Source: Apoda limacodes (Eukaryota > Arthropoda > Insecta > Lepidoptera > Limacodidae). Taken from it: a DNA stretch of 64,000 bases. The translations under genes and the position numbers were made by a program. The notes beneath the pieces were generated by a model that did not search any database, was not told where the DNA came from, and saw only the letters and a list, made by a program, of their open reading frames with translations. Positions 41,332 to 53,399 of this stretch are shown here, piece by piece (position 1 is the first letter of the stretch; the number at the start of each line of letters is the position of its first letter). The stretch spans positions 2,656,803 through 2,720,802 of the forward strand of contig OX291550.1 of the NCBI GenBank assembly GCA_946406115.1, given 5' to 3'.

Positions 41332-42283
41332 TATTACTTTTAAAAGAGTAGTGGGGATTCTTTGGTTCTGGCTCACCACCACGGTCACGGGTGTGACGAC
41401 TCTCCCAGATATGAATAGCGTCATTTAGATTTGTTATTTGTTTATTTACCAAGCGTGGTAAATACAAGAATGACCATTTCAACCATTGTTTAAAAATAAT
41501 AAGATAATGTGTAATTCATTAGAACATTTTGTAAAGTTTTTTTTCTTTGTTAAACTCTAATTCAAACATATTAATGCTAATGTCATTTTGTTTTTCTACC
41601 TTGGGTATATCAGATAATTTGATTGGGAACTGAATATTATTAAACGTTAGTTTAATAAGGTATAACCTATCAAGTCATATCAAGCGTGAACCGACACGTC
41701 TCCAGGTTAAGTTTTTGGAAACCGTGAGTGGACACACCCCTAAAATCTTGAGATACACCCTCGGGGGACTAGTATTTAGAATGTCACCGCCAACATCATT
41801 GTAATTAAATAGGAATAACTTAATTATGAACCGGAAAAACATGATAGACCCATTACGATAATGATGTAATTACATAACAAAACTAGAGACAAGTTATACA
41901 CAGGAGCCACTGTGACGTCACGCGGTAGTTTTGCTCAAGCGTGAGTCGACACACAACTAAAATTAGACACACCTCGGGGAGGACTACTTTTTATGGATCG
42001 ACACCCTCTAGGGCCCCGGACTTAGTATTTTCGTCAAGTGTGAGTCGCCACGCCCTTAGGCTTCAGGGATAGTTTTCGTCAAGTGTGAGTCACCGCCGCT
42101 CAGGTGTCAGGGGTAGTTTTTGCGTCAAGTGTGAGTCGTCACGCCCGTGACCGTGTTGATAAGAGTGGCCAAGCACGAGTGGGTTCGGCCCGAAATTTTA
42201 GAGACTTTTTTTTTTATTAGGCGGGGGGTTGAGCTGGGGGTGGTGAGCCAGAACCAACGAATCCCCACTTCTTAAAAGTTAAA
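41332..42283. mobile_element. 0.95-kb inverted-repeat element with internal subrepeats
   Basis: The left end (GTGGGGATTCTTTGGTTCTG at 41351, then GCTCACCACC) is mirrored at the right end (42240-42268). Just inside, CACGGTCACGGGTGTGACGA is mirrored at 42130-42160, with ~85 unpaired bases between. The interior has at least five copies of TCAAGTGTGAGTCGCCACG-like words (41683, 41936, 42035, 42078, 42125). No ORF or clear target duplication was found. It is probably a non-autonomous DNA transposon. Confidence 0.65.
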
Positions 42284-42340
42284 AAAATTGTAACAAACAA
42301 ACGATCACATTTTCGAATTTATAATTTTAGTATTTATTAG

Positions 42341-42600
42341 GACCGAGTGGCGCAAGGGTAAAGCTTGCGGCTGCTATGTAAAAGTTTCTGGATTAGATTT
42401 CCGGTAAAGGGCAACCAATATTGTTCCATTTTTTAAATTGTAAAGTGGTCTCCACTCTGCTTTGTGCCCGGCACGGCGACAGTCTTCACCACCATGACGG
42501 AATACCATGGGTAAAACGTGGATGTTGCGTTCGTAAAGTAGGGAGTGCCTTCGGGAATAAGTGTCGTGATGGTGTTTGTTTTATGTTTTTGTTTATAATT
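42341..42600 (+). mobile_element. tRNA-derived SINE
   Basis: A box A-like TGGCGCAAGGGTA (42348-42360) and a box B-like GGATTAGATTTCC (42390-42402) are spaced as in a tRNA promoter. The surrounding words (GGACCGAGTGGCGCA, GCGGCTGCTATG) are typical of a lepidopteran SINE. It is too degenerate to fold as a functional tRNA. Confidence 0.6.
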
Positions 42601-42866
42601 TTAGTATAAGATTGCTTTGCTGCAAATACATAGTTAAAAACTACATGTGTAGATCCATCTAGCGATGCCTTCGCAAATTAGTTAGTTACAAACAAAGCTT
42701 GTCATGCTGGTGTAACTGACACATACCTAAGGCAGCCAGTGAACTCAGTAATAACGTATACCCTCGCTAGATGGCACTACTTATTACACAGTAATAATTT
42801 TTATGTGTAATAACAGTAATAATACTAATAATAATAATTTCATTCAAACATCTCAAATTTATAATT

Positions 42867-43069
42867 AAAAACTGGTTGCCTGTAAAGTCGGTATACGGGC
42901 GAAAGTTTTACGTGACAATGATTTTATGTCTGTCTCTCTCGCTCTTAGGCGGGCGCGTGCCTCTCACTCGCTCTCATTGTGAGCGCATAACGTGAGCGGA
43001 GCGTAACGCAGTTTCTTGAAGTGTCACCCGGAAAACCAATTTATAAGACGTTGTCACGTCAAAAAAAAA
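42867..43069 (+). repeat. ~200-bp repeat unit, copy A (near-identical to copy B)
   Basis: It starts AAAAACTGGTTGCCTGTAAA and ends TTGTCACGTC plus an A run. It is identical to 53199-53399 except for one base (GGAAAACC versus GGCAAACC) and the length of the A run. Internal inverted words TTTTACGTGACAA and TTGTCACGTCAAAA could form a hairpin. It is a SINE-like or short mobile unit of unknown class. Confidence 0.85.
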
Positions 43070-43071
43070 CA

Positions 43072-43140
43072 TTAAATTTTTATAGATAATGATACACTTC
43101 GTGCGCGAGTCCGACTCGCACTTGGGCGATTTTTTTTGTT
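43072..43140 (-). repeat. family 5 dispersed element, 5' start
   Basis: It reads TTCGTGCGCGAGTCCGACTC then GCACTTGGGCG, the complement of the family start. The rest is missing. It directly follows the ~200-bp repeat unit. Confidence 0.55.
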
Positions 43141-43534
43141 TACTAGCTCCATTGTTTCGGCTTCAAAATGGCCTTTTTAGTTCGGATTGTAAATGATCGT
43201 ATCAGTCAAGATATTATCCAGAACTCACTGTTCTAAAAATATAAAGAAATGCATCATACTAGAGCATAGACTAGAGCATAGACTGTTAGTACTTTTGCCT
43301 TGTTATTACTCTAGTTTTAGTAATTTACTTTTGTATTAGCATTAATACAAAATATCCAAATTTCACATCTGTAACACTATTTTAACGAGCTAAAGATACA
43401 TAATGTACTTGGACAGAGGGAAAAACGGACAGTCAGACAAGCAGGCAGCGAAGGGCGGCAACAGAGGTTTTAAAAACCAGTAACGTAGGCAGCGCAGTGA
43501 CTAGCAAGTGGCACCAAACAGTACCCGCGTTGGC

Positions 43535-43925
43535 GTAGAATTCCTCACTAAAACTGACTTAAGACGACTTCTTCCCCCGCAGGACTGGATGGTATTTCTA
43601 CGTTCGTTGTGAGAGATTGTAGGTACATCTGTGCTTAGTGTCCCATTACTGCACATCTACAATTTTTCACGCACACCACGGTCCATGTCACCTTGTTAGA
43701 AAATGTCTCGAGCTCCTCCTGTATTTGAAGGCGGAGATAGGAGTAACGTAAATCTTTATTGCACTAAAACGTTATATTGGCATTTAAGGTAAAATAACAC
43801 TATCATTTTTTTAGGTTAAAATATCTTCAAGTAACAGTCAGCACGGATTCCGTTCAGTGTCATCGACCGCGACACATCACATCCATTTTGTGAATACTGT
43901 GGCAGCTACTTTTTTTAGTTGTTAA
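43535..43925 (+). pseudogene. LINE reverse transcriptase fragments
   Basis: The plus strand gives GLDGISTFVVRDCR near 43590 (the SGPDGIPxFVLKDC motif of jockey-group RTs), then SQHGFRSVSST near 43850 (the QHGFxxxRST motif). ~150 bp of decayed or inserted sequence lies between. Confidence 0.6.
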
Positions 43926-43954
43926 AAACGCTAATTAAACGCTATATTATCGGC

Positions 43955-44165
43955 CATTTTGTATTGTGTTGAATTATTGCATCTTGAATTTAAAAACTGT
44001 TAAAAATTTGAATTTAGCAACCTTAAATATCTAACAGAAGTCCGTTTCATAGAAATAAAAGATATTTGAAAATTATGGACGCCGTATTGAATCCGCCATC
44101 TTGGATTTAAAAAATTGATAAAAATTTAAATTTATGACCCTTAAAAAACCCACACAACTTAGTTT
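43955..44165 (+). repeat. short diverged tandem repeat
   Basis: GAATTTAAAAACTGTTAAAA followed by ATTTGAATTTAG near 43986 is echoed by GGATTTAAAAAATTGATAAA followed by ATTTAAATTTATG near 44102. There are two units of ~115 bp with no coding content. Confidence 0.45.
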
Positions 44166-44169
44166 TATC

Positions 44170-44445
44170 GACACCAAAGAATATAACAGAAAAATTTGGA
44201 CCACAAAAAAAATATTTTTATTTTTAAGAAATGATCCATTGATTTAATATATCTAAAAAATGCACAACACAACTGAGTGAATTGGATGGGTATATGATTT
44301 TACATAGTCTAACATTTTTATGTTATTTTTGGTAAGTAAACTTTATTTCTTAAAAGAATCATAATCTTCTATATTAAAACGAGCAATTCTTTGGATGAAA
44401 TTTTGTGTTTAGATAGGGATTTGCTTTTTAAGTTTATCTTTTAAG
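44170..44445. other. unassigned AT-rich sequence
   Basis: No gene is seen. The words at 44375-44400 match the start of the repeat in P450 intron 5. Confidence 0.3.
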
Positions 44446-44447
44446 GG

Positions 44448-46082
44448 AACTTTTGCCATTTGTCGTTACCACCACTGCGAAATTCCGATGGTGACTTGGC
44501 CCATTGTGCTAAAGAGAAAGTCTACTGGGCAGTGTCTTTGCCTAAAACTCAAATATTAACGACGCAGGCTCTGTACCACCTACTATACCGTGGTGCAGTA
44601 AGACAATTCCGGAAATCTCTAGAACGCAGCTGGAGGTCCGGCGAACGTTTCTATCTCTAGCCGTTCATAAGTCGAGTGGGCCAGACGGTATACCAGCAGT
44701 GTTGACTAAAATGTATGACCTGAACTCAAGCGCCTCTTCACGCTATCCTTCCAACTAGGCAATTTTCGTCTTTATGGAAGACTGCGAATGTGCACCCGGT
44801 GCTCAAAAAGGGCGTTAGATCAGATCCATCAAATTACAGGCAGGAACAACACATAGCTACTGAGATACTAACCTACCGACACGACCTGGTTAGAGGCGAT
44901 CAATATGGCTTTCGCCACGGTCGCTTGACTGCTGGGTGACCCTCTGGTGTATCTCACACACCGATGGGCACAATTCAGAGTTAGGGTGAGGCATTAGCAT
45001 GTAACCTGGACATAGCGAAGGGGTTCGATCGGGTGCGGCACCGGAGTCTTCGAAGGAAGTTGCCATCTTACGGATAGCCTAAGGGTTTGTGCAAATGGGT
45101 GGCTATCATTTTGTCCGGCAGAGGCATACTTAGTAGATGGTAGTTGCTCTGACAGTATGCACATTAATGCTGGTGGTGGTGGTGGTGGCATATGACAGTA
45201 CTAGAAACGCTTATTACACGGGCCATGCAAACAGCCGTTCCTTGTTCTGTTATGAAGAAAAAACAAGAACTTGTGTCTTAAATCGGGACCACTCTGTCCA
45301 AGGTCTCTGGCTGGGGAAGGGAAAACTTGGTACAAATCAACTCAAATGTTTTTATAGAAACACAAGTATGCGCGTTCACCGCTAAGAAAACCTCAGTCAC
45401 GAAGGTCTCACAATTCCAGGACATACCGCTCACCATCTCCAAGAGCATTGGGATCCTTGGTGTTGACATATCCAGCAATGTTCTGTTTCGAAATCATTTA
45501 AAAGACAAGGTGAAAATGGCGTCCAAGAACTTAATGTACTTAACGGAGCGAAGCAGTATTTCGCTTTGGGGCAAATGTTGCTGCTTTACAAGTCGCAAGA
45601 TCAGCCTCATATGGAGTACCGCAGCTGTATTTGGGCGGATGCACCCGGATACCAGTTTGGCCCCTTTGAGTCGGTTTATCAACGGGCTGAGAGAATGGTA
45701 GACAATTCCAAAATCACTAGCCGTATCGAACCCTTAAGTCTCTGGCGAGACTTTGCCTCCCTGTGTGTGTTCTACCGCTTGTAAAATGGGATTTGTGATG
45801 GGGAATTGTACGAAATGACGCCATCACACCACTCGCCATCGGCAAGGAATTCATTCTCACAAGTTAGAACCTAAGTGGTCGCGTAGAATGCGGTTTCAGA
45901 GACACTTGGAGAAAGTTTCACGAACACTCAAGTTGTGGAATTAGCTCCTGCCAAGGTTTTCTCTAAGGACTACAGTACGGGGTTCTTTAAGAAAGAGGGT
46001 ATTAGATTTTCTGAAGGGTCAACAACGCGCGAGTGATGCCCCAGGTGTTGTAACCGTCCATAGATCTAAGAAAATTCGTAGG
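44448..46082 (+). mobile_element. LINE family 2, decayed copy
   Basis: It covers the region from before the RT (LPPLRNSDGDLAHCAKEK) through the RT palm (QYGFRHGRLT, then decayed ADD region near 45190-45230) to the C-terminal end (45570-45780) and part of the 3' UTR, ending near ACCGTCCATAG. Frameshifts are frequent and the A-tail is missing. Confidence 0.8.
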
Positions 46083-46094
46083 GTTAGGTGCCCT

Positions 46095-47035
46095 TACCAT
46101 TTCTGTTCAATCAAAATGTTGCAGTATAGAAAAGATTATTATGTCTCTAGAACTCTGCACGTGACGTGGGATGGAGCGGCGATCGAACACTGCCCCCACC
46201 CCCGATACTTGGGTGTCACGCTGGACAGGGCTCTGACGTACAAGAAACACTGCGCCAATACTCAAATGAAGGTCAGCTCCCGCAACAACCTCCTACGCAA
46301 GCTAACGTCAACAGACTGGGGAGCTTCACCCATACTTTGCGTACTACTGGACTGGCACTATGCTTCTCTACTGGCGAGTACGACTGCCTAGTGTGCCACC
46401 GCTCCGCGCACGCCAGACTAGTGACCGCCGCACTTAACGATGCCTGCCGGACTATCACCGGATGCCTCAAGCCGACCCCGCTCAACAAGCTGTACCCACT
46501 CGCGGGTGTCGCCCCCCCAGAGGTCCGGAGGTGGCTTGTGCCGTCGAAAAGCGAAAGCAAGAGTACGATCCCGCGACACCCACTGCACAATCATCATCCG
46601 CCGCCTGCCCGTCTTAAGAGCCGCAAGAGCTTTATGCGGAACACCAGCCCCCTGTTAGGCGACCCCGCCAAAAAGCGCTGTTCACTGTGGCAAAACAGGT
46701 GCCCTACACCTGACACATATATGCGAGCCTCAGAAGAACTACCGCCGGGCCACAAAGAACCATGGCCCACATAGAAGGCACTTAACAGGCTCAGGTCCCA
46801 AGTTGGTCGCTGTAAGCAAAACATGGCCAAATGGGGACTGCTCCAATACTACTCAACCCAATGCGACTGCAACACAGCGCCGCAATCTATGGGGCACCTA
46901 CTGGCATGCCCCGCATGCCTGCATTCCTGCTTTGAGCGCGACCTGCGAGACGCTACGCCCAGGGCTGTCAACCTTGCTGTCTACTGGGCATCAAATATTT
47001 AAAGGGCCATCGACACGAAAAGAAGAAGATGTCTC
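46095..47035 (+). mobile_element. LINE family 4 (jockey/BS-like), 3' end
   Basis: RYLGVTLDRALTYKKHCANT, then SSRNNLLRKLTSTDWGA and RTITGCLKPTPLNKLYPLAG, are the C-terminal half of a BS/jockey-like reverse transcriptase. They are spread over two frames, with frameshifts near 46360 and 46560. The last codons (LLACPACLHSCFERDLRDAT) end near 47011, followed by a GAAAAGAAGAAG tail. It is 5'-truncated and directly abuts the family 2 copy. Confidence 0.8.
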
Positions 47036-47244
47036 TAGTTATTATGTAGCAATTTATTTAAATTAGAGACAACATTTATTTACGTACCCAGTAGGTAGGT
47101 ACCCAACGTAATTTCAATTACTCATCTCATCTTTCTGCGCAGTGAGTGGCAGCCCTGATGGGTTTTCTTTTACAAAAATTTTAAGTAATCTTTTTTAAAT
47201 TAAGTCCGTCGAAGGTTGTTTATTTTAACTTCTATCTCTTCTAT

Positions 47245-47735
47245 CTATATAAGCTGATTTAACAAAGAAATCAGTCTATTGCAAAGACCCCTAGCGCGTT
47301 TTATCGACATAACTGTCTTACTCTTTCTCTCTCTAAGCTGATTAAACAAAGAAATCAGTTTATCTAGCGACCCCCGGCGCGTTTTTTCTACATTACTGTC
47401 TTACTCATTCTCTGTCTCTAAGCTGATTTAACTAAGAAAACAGTTTATTGCATCGACCCTCAGTGCGTTTATTCGACGTTACTGTCTTACTCTCTCCCTC
47501 TCTCTAAGCTGATTTAACAACGAAAACAGTTTATTACAGGGACTCCGAGCGCGTTTTTTCTACGTTACGGTCTTACTCTCTCTTTCTCCCTCTCCAAGCT
47601 GATTTAACAAAAAAAAAAAACAGTTTATTGCAGCGACCCCCAGCGCGTTTTTTCTACGTTACTATCTTACTCACTCTCTCTTTCTTTCTCTATATAAGCT
47701 GATTTAACTAAGAAAACAGTTTATTGTAGCAGTGT
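47245..47735 (+). repeat. minisatellite, ~6 units of 85-98 bp
   Basis: Each unit has AAGCTGATTTAAC, AGAAA(A/T)CAGTTTATTGC, GCGACCCCCAGCGCGTTTTT and TACTGTCTTACTC, then a CTCTCT run. Unit starts are near 47250, 47335, 47420, 47506, 47597 and 47695. Variation in length comes mostly from the CT and A runs. Confidence 0.85.
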
Positions 47736-47739
47736 AGTT

Positions 47740-48125
47740 GGCAATTGATCAAAATGGAAATCAGATGCCGTTTAGAAAATTTCAGTTTTTTCACAGAGTT
47801 CCAGCTCGGCAGACCTGTTTACTCGTCATTCGGAATAATTTGATGATCTCAAATTTTTTTTGTCAAATACGACTGTGTCCTGACTCCCGACGCTTGCTGA
47901 TCGTCATTTCAATGTTGTCTCCTCCTGTCTCCCCCTGCACCCACAGGAGTGCCGAGAGACGTGGGGATGATTTTATTATTGAGGATGATATTCTAATTTA
48001 ATTTAATTTCAGGTTATTATACAAAAGAAAGTTATTAAAATACAGTACAGTAAAGTTCTACACGATGCGACATCCTGGCCGAAATTAAGTTACATACACG
48101 GAGAAAAAACTTTAGTAGCCACAAG
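47740..48125. other. unassigned sequence
   Basis: An 87-codon ORF (47738-48001) has no recognisable family features. A CTCCTGTCTCCCCCTGCAC patch lies near 47922. Confidence 0.25.
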
Positions 48126-48129
48126 TGTT

Positions 48130-51100
48130 TTTTTTTTTTTTTTTATACCACTAAGGTGGCAAACAAGCCTACGGTCCGCCTGATGGTAAGCGGTCACCGT
48201 AGCCTATGGACGCTTGCAACACCAGGGGCATCACTCGCGCGTTGCCGACCGTTCAGAAATCTAATAACTTCTTTTTTGAAGAACCCCATACTGTAGTCCT
48301 TAGAGAAAACCTTGGCAGGGAGCTCATTCCACAACCTAACCGCACTGTACGCGACCATTTCGGTTCCAAAGTGTGAGAATGAATTCCCTGTCGATGGCGA
48401 GCGGTGCGATGGTAGAAAGTAGCCGTGGGCATCATTTCGAACAATTCCTCAGAACACAATCCATTGTACAAGCGGTAGAACACACACAGGGAGGCAAAGT
48501 CTCTCCTCAGACTTAAGGGCTCGATACCGCAAGTGAGTTTGGGATCGTCGACAATTCTCACAGCCCGTCGTTGAACCGAGTCAAAAGGGCCAAGCTGGTA
48601 TCCGGGTGCACCCGCCCAAAGATGGCAGCAGTACTCCATATGAGGCCGGACTTGCGACTTGTAAAGTAGCAACCTTTGCCCCGACGTGAAGTACTGCTTC
48701 GCTCTGTTGAGTACACCAAGTTTTTTGGACGCCAGCTTTACCTTGTCTAGCAAATGATCTCGGAACTGAACATCGGTGGAGATGTCAACGCCAAGGATCG
48801 CAATGCTCTTGGAGATGGTGAGAGGAGTGTTCTGGAATTGTAGGACTACAGTTAATGGGGTTTTCTTAGCGGTGAACGTGCAGACTTGTGTCTTTGAAGG
48901 GTTGAATCGGACCAAGTTTTCCCGCCCCCAGTCAGAGACCTTGGACAGACCTATCTCGATTTGAGACACAAGTTCTTCACGCTTTTCCTCCACAACGGAA
49001 CGTGCGATGCTTGCACGGCCCGTGTAATAAGCGTCTCCAGTACTGTCATCTGCATAGCAATGTATGTTGTTGATGTCCAACATATCATTGATGTGCAGTA
49101 GAAACAGCGTAGGAGACAGCACAGAGCCTTGCGGGACACCAGCATTAATGTCCATGCTGTCAAAGCAACTACCGTCAACTACGGCTCGTATGCGTCTGCC
49201 GCACAAAAAGCTAGCCACCCATTTGCACAAACCCTCGGGCACTCAGTAAGATGGCAACTTTGATAAAAGACCCCGGTGCCAGACCCGATCGAACGCCTTC
49301 GCTATGTCTAGGCTACATGCCAATGCCTCCCCCTGACTCTCAATGGCTAGTGCCCATCGGTGTGTGAGATACACTAGAAGGTCACCAGTTGAGCGACCGT
49401 GGCGAAAGCCATATTGACGGTCACTGATCAGGTCGTGTTTTTCTAGGTATCTCAAAATCTGTGTGTTGATCACACGCTCCATTACCTTGGAGAGGAGAGA
49501 GCTTATAGCGATAGGCCTGTAATTCGATGGATCTGATCTATCGCCCTTTTTGGGCACCGGGTGCACACACAAAGCGTGAAGAGGCGCGTGAGTACAGGAC
49601 ATAACTCAGGAGCACACTGCTTAAGCACCACTGCTGGTATGCCGTCTGGCCCACTCGACTTATGAACGTCTAGGGAAAGCAACGCCCGCCGGACCTCGCG
49701 GTGTGTTATAGAGATTTCCGGCATCGTCTTACCGCACCACGGTAAAGTAGGTGGTACAGTGCCTTCATCGTTCACATTCGAGTTAGAGGCAAAGAGACTG
49801 CCCAATAGATCGGCTTTCTCTTTTGCACTATGGGCCAAGTCACCATCGGTCTTTCGCAGTGGTGGTAACGACGACTGGCAGAAGTTCCCCTCGGCAGCTT
49901 TAGCAAGCGACCAGAAAGCACGACTCCCAGAAGGATAGCTCGCAAGTCGCCCACCTATTTTGCCGATGAATTGGAATTTTGCTCTGGCAGTTGTTTTCTT
50001 ACTGAACCTCGAGGCAGCATTTAATTTGCGTTTTAACTCAGAAATATTCGGATCCTTATTATTACGAGCCGTGGTCCAAGCCTCATACGCAGTTTGCTTA
50101 AGAATTTTAGCTTCTCTGCAAGACCTATTAAACCACGGTCGTTTTTTGACGCCGGCAGCTACTCGCGGGTTAGAAATATAGCATTCCATACCAGCAAAGA
50201 TTGTCTCAGTGACTGCGGCTGCGCAAACGTCAGTATCTTCTGAGTTAAAGCAGATCTGCCTCCACGGGTACGATGCGTAAAATTCTCGCAATCCATCCCA
50301 GTCTGCCGACTTATAGTGCCACACACGACGCCAATTAGTTGGCCCAGAAGGATCAGGTTGTGTGCATGACACTTGAGTCCGAACGAAACAGTGGTCCGAG
50401 GAGCCAAGAGGCGCATCCACTGAAACGGAGTATCCGTCCGGACGAGTAGTCAGCAGAAGGTCCAGTAAGGAGCTCGTATGGTCCTCTATATCTGGTATTC
50501 TCGTTGGAGAAAGTACCAGCTGAGAGAATCCATAGGTCAGAGCAAATTCATGAGCAGATATCCCTGCATAGTTATTGGTTTGAGAACTGAGCCATTTACG
50601 ATGGTGGGCGTTAAAGTCTTCCAAAATAACTAATTCTGCTGTGGGATATTGCTCTAGAACTTTGTCAGTCGTCAAACTCAGGTGCATGAAGAGTCGAGTT
50701 ACGTCCGTGTCACCGCTATGAGACCTGTATAGGCACGCATAGATACGAATGTGGCCGCTATGATCTACGCGCACCCACAATATCGACAGGTCCCTGTCTT
50801 CAAGGCTATGAAGTCGGCGACAGCAGATATCCTCCCGGACGATCATACATACACCGGCACGACTCAAAAAATTGTGCTCGAGTTTGTAGCCGGGATAACG
50901 AAGGTATGATGTGTCGGCCGGGCAGGATATCTGCGTCTCCGTTAGAAAAAGAATGGTTGGCTTCGCAGTCTCGAGATGGTGATGGACTGCGTTAAGATTT
51001 GCGTGAATACCCCTTATGATGCAAAAATCCACATTATATGTGAATGGGGTAGCCGCTGTAAAAACCCTTTTTTTTTCTATGAAGTTACTTATACTAAGGA

Positions 51101-51580
51101 TGAGGATTCACTGCACAGACAGCTAAGAAGACAAAAGGTGCGGTACTAAGACTGCCGAAGCTCAACACAGATGATACGGTTGCTGGCACGACGGGCGGAA
51201 GGGCCCCTGATCCCCCTCTGTTGTAGTAGCCGGGTCCACTCCGGTCTCCTTCTCCGGCACGACTACTACTTCAGAGACTTTACACAGGTTGGCGGATCAG
51301 CCTCCCAGGGCGGAGATTAAGTGATCCCTGGGTTCGGGAACCCGTTCAACCTGCGGGCGGCCAGCGGTCAGCCGTTTCATCAGGTCTCCCTGACCGGCGA
51401 GACAGCAACAAGCACCGTCGGTCCACCGCTGTCCGTGCAGCGAATCCTCAAACAGAGCTCTGGCAACCTTACTCACCGCCAGAAAAACAACACTACTCAA
51501 TGTTAGTGTTATTGTGGCCGCGGTTTTCTGTAAGGTGGAGGTACTTTCCCAGTTCGGGCCGCTCATTCGAGCAAGTACTC
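48130..51580 (-). mobile_element. LINE family 2, best-preserved copy
   Basis: Read from ~51580 to 48130: a GC-rich 5' region without a clear ORF1 (51060-51580), the endonuclease-RT ORF, the 3' UTR and an 18-A tail (T run at 48128-48146). The 5' region is shared with 56085-56400 on the other strand. The lesions are few (see the ORF entry), and the long tail also points to a recent insertion. It is a jockey-like non-LTR element by motif style; the exact clade is not certain. Confidence 0.85.
48253..51032 (-). pseudogene. family 2 endonuclease-reverse transcriptase, two lesions
   Basis: The frame opens near 51032 with IIRGIHANLNAVHHHLET (the N-terminus of the endonuclease). TETQISCPA, DFNAHHRKW and SSDHCF then mark the endonuclease catalytic boxes. 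The linker follows, then SSGPDGIPAVVLKQC. Near 49590 a deletion of ~45 bp, relative to the copy at 61260-61330, shifts the frame. RT continues with NYRPIAISSLLSK, QYGFRHGRSTGD and LDIAKAFDRV. A TGA at 49241-49243 replaces a GGA codon. Then come GVPQGSVLSPTLFL, HCYADDSTGD and the C-terminal CCHLWAGAPGYQLG region to 48253. It is nearly coding-competent. Confidence 0.85.
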
Positions 51581-53195
51581 GCTATAATATAATGTACTTA
51601 AAATTATATTGTTATGTAATTGCCAGAAAAAAAATGTTGAAATTAATAAAATTTAGTATTAACGCATTTTAATAAACAGGTTTTTAATTCGAACAATATT
51701 TTTTCTCTCTGTGTATACATATGCGGAATCACCAGATTTTTCTGCGTCATCTGAGTCCCGTATTGTGGCGATCTGAGCACTTTTTGGTTGCTCGAAACAT
51801 CAATAAGTTTTGGTAAAGTTTGAATCGGATGTGATTGATTTGACACAAATTTCATAAAATTTTAAAAAAGACGGACTTCATAAGACACAATATCAATATT
51901 TTGTGATTTTAGCTTAAGCTATATTACCAGACATAAATAACGTAACATAAGGCGTTTGAATCATTATGCCTGCAACTGAAATCCATACTTAATGTAGCTT
52001 AAAGGGTAAATCAGCTTCAAGAAAAACGTAGAATGACTCAATTTCGGTTGTGCAGAACAACCTGCCCGAGCCGACAAATATTTCAAAAGACGTTCATTTT
52101 TCCAATAACACAAAATGACGCCTAATGTTAATATAAAAGTTATTTTAAGCGGTAACTCAGTATACGAAAGTTCAAGTTACAATCAATAATTAAGCATTTT
52201 TTGTATAAATGTAAAAAAAAAATTTTTTTTTGGTCCTTAATTAAAATTTAGATTTGATTCTCTTAAAGCTCTTAAATTTTTGTAACCAATGTTTTAGTGC
52301 CAAGTCTATTCAAGCAACAAAAGAATTTCAGAAACGGAATTATGTTTGGATACTTCGTTACTGGAAAATTAAAAAGAAATTAAGAAATAACGAAAGCTTA
52401 GGAATATAAACACATTTATTATATTATTTTTTGATCTAAAATGCGTTAAGTAATATTGAAATAAAAAAAGTTATGATATTTGGGTCAAAATACTCTTTGA
52501 GGCCTATAAAAGAGTACCTTGTGCATATTAACGCATAAGTTTTTACTTATTCGGCTAATATTTAATACATAATATTTTCTAATTCAGAATGTCATATGCA
52601 TACCCAAATGATGACTTTTATCGAAATATTTGGGCTCAAAAAAAAAAAAACTATTGTTTGGTAACGCAGTGAACAATATTTTTGAGGGGTCATAGGGACT
52701 GGTAATGCAGTGGTAATTTGAGTACCAAATGAGACTTTTTTGTGATAAAAAACCTAGGAGGGTAGGGAAATTCATAATAAATATTGAGACCAGTTTAAAA
52801 CAAGCGTAAAACTACAAGGTACCTACATTTTTCGAGGCATCTGCAATTTTGTAAAAGTGATTATAAATTTTCATCTCTATTTTAGGCAATAAAAAGTATT
52901 TTGCCCCATTTATTTGTTGTTTTATTAGTTTTTCTAAAATATCACCTAAAAAATTCAGCCTGCACCTGAAATTGATTCGCTAATGTTGTTCTTGTAGAAG
53001 CCTAATTCTATTTAAATACCGATGGATTGTTAAGCCTTATTTAACCTTACACAAAAACAACACCAGAGTGTCGCTTAATCCTTTTTCCTGAATCTAAAAT
53101 TCTCATTTTAAGGACGCTTCAATCATTTAGCCTGTTTCTAAATAAAAGTGATTTGAGGTCACTTATAAAGCGACCCTTATTTCTAGTAAAAACAG
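51581..53195. other. unassigned AT-rich intergenic sequence
   Basis: No gene, repeat family or splice-supported exon is recognised over ~1.6 kb. The short ORFs here show no family features. Confidence 0.3.
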
Positions 53196-53198
53196 ACT

Positions 53199-53399
53199 AA
53201 AAACTGGTTGCCTGTAAAGTCGGTATACGGGCGAAAGTTTTACGTGACAATGATTTTATGTCTGTCTCTCTCGCTCTTAGGCGGGCGCGTGCCTCTCACT
53301 CGCTCTCATTGTGAGCGCATAACGTGAGCGGAGCGTAACGCAGTTTCTTGAAGTGTCACCCGGCAAACCAATTTATAAGACGTTGTCACGTCAAAAAAA
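53199..53399 (+). repeat. ~200-bp repeat unit, copy B
   Basis: It differs from copy A at 42867-43069 by one base and by A-run length. It lies in the same orientation, 10.3 kb away. Different sequence flanks each copy, so the unit itself moved or was inserted twice. Confidence 0.85.

Noticed and set aside
42341..42420. Functional tRNA gene
   Set aside because: Box A and box B are degenerate, no consistent cloverleaf could be drawn, and the context fits a tRNA-derived SINE.
46166..46774. 202-codon ORF as one protein
   Set aside because: Only its middle third is in the correct frame for the LINE RT; the start and the end are out of frame.
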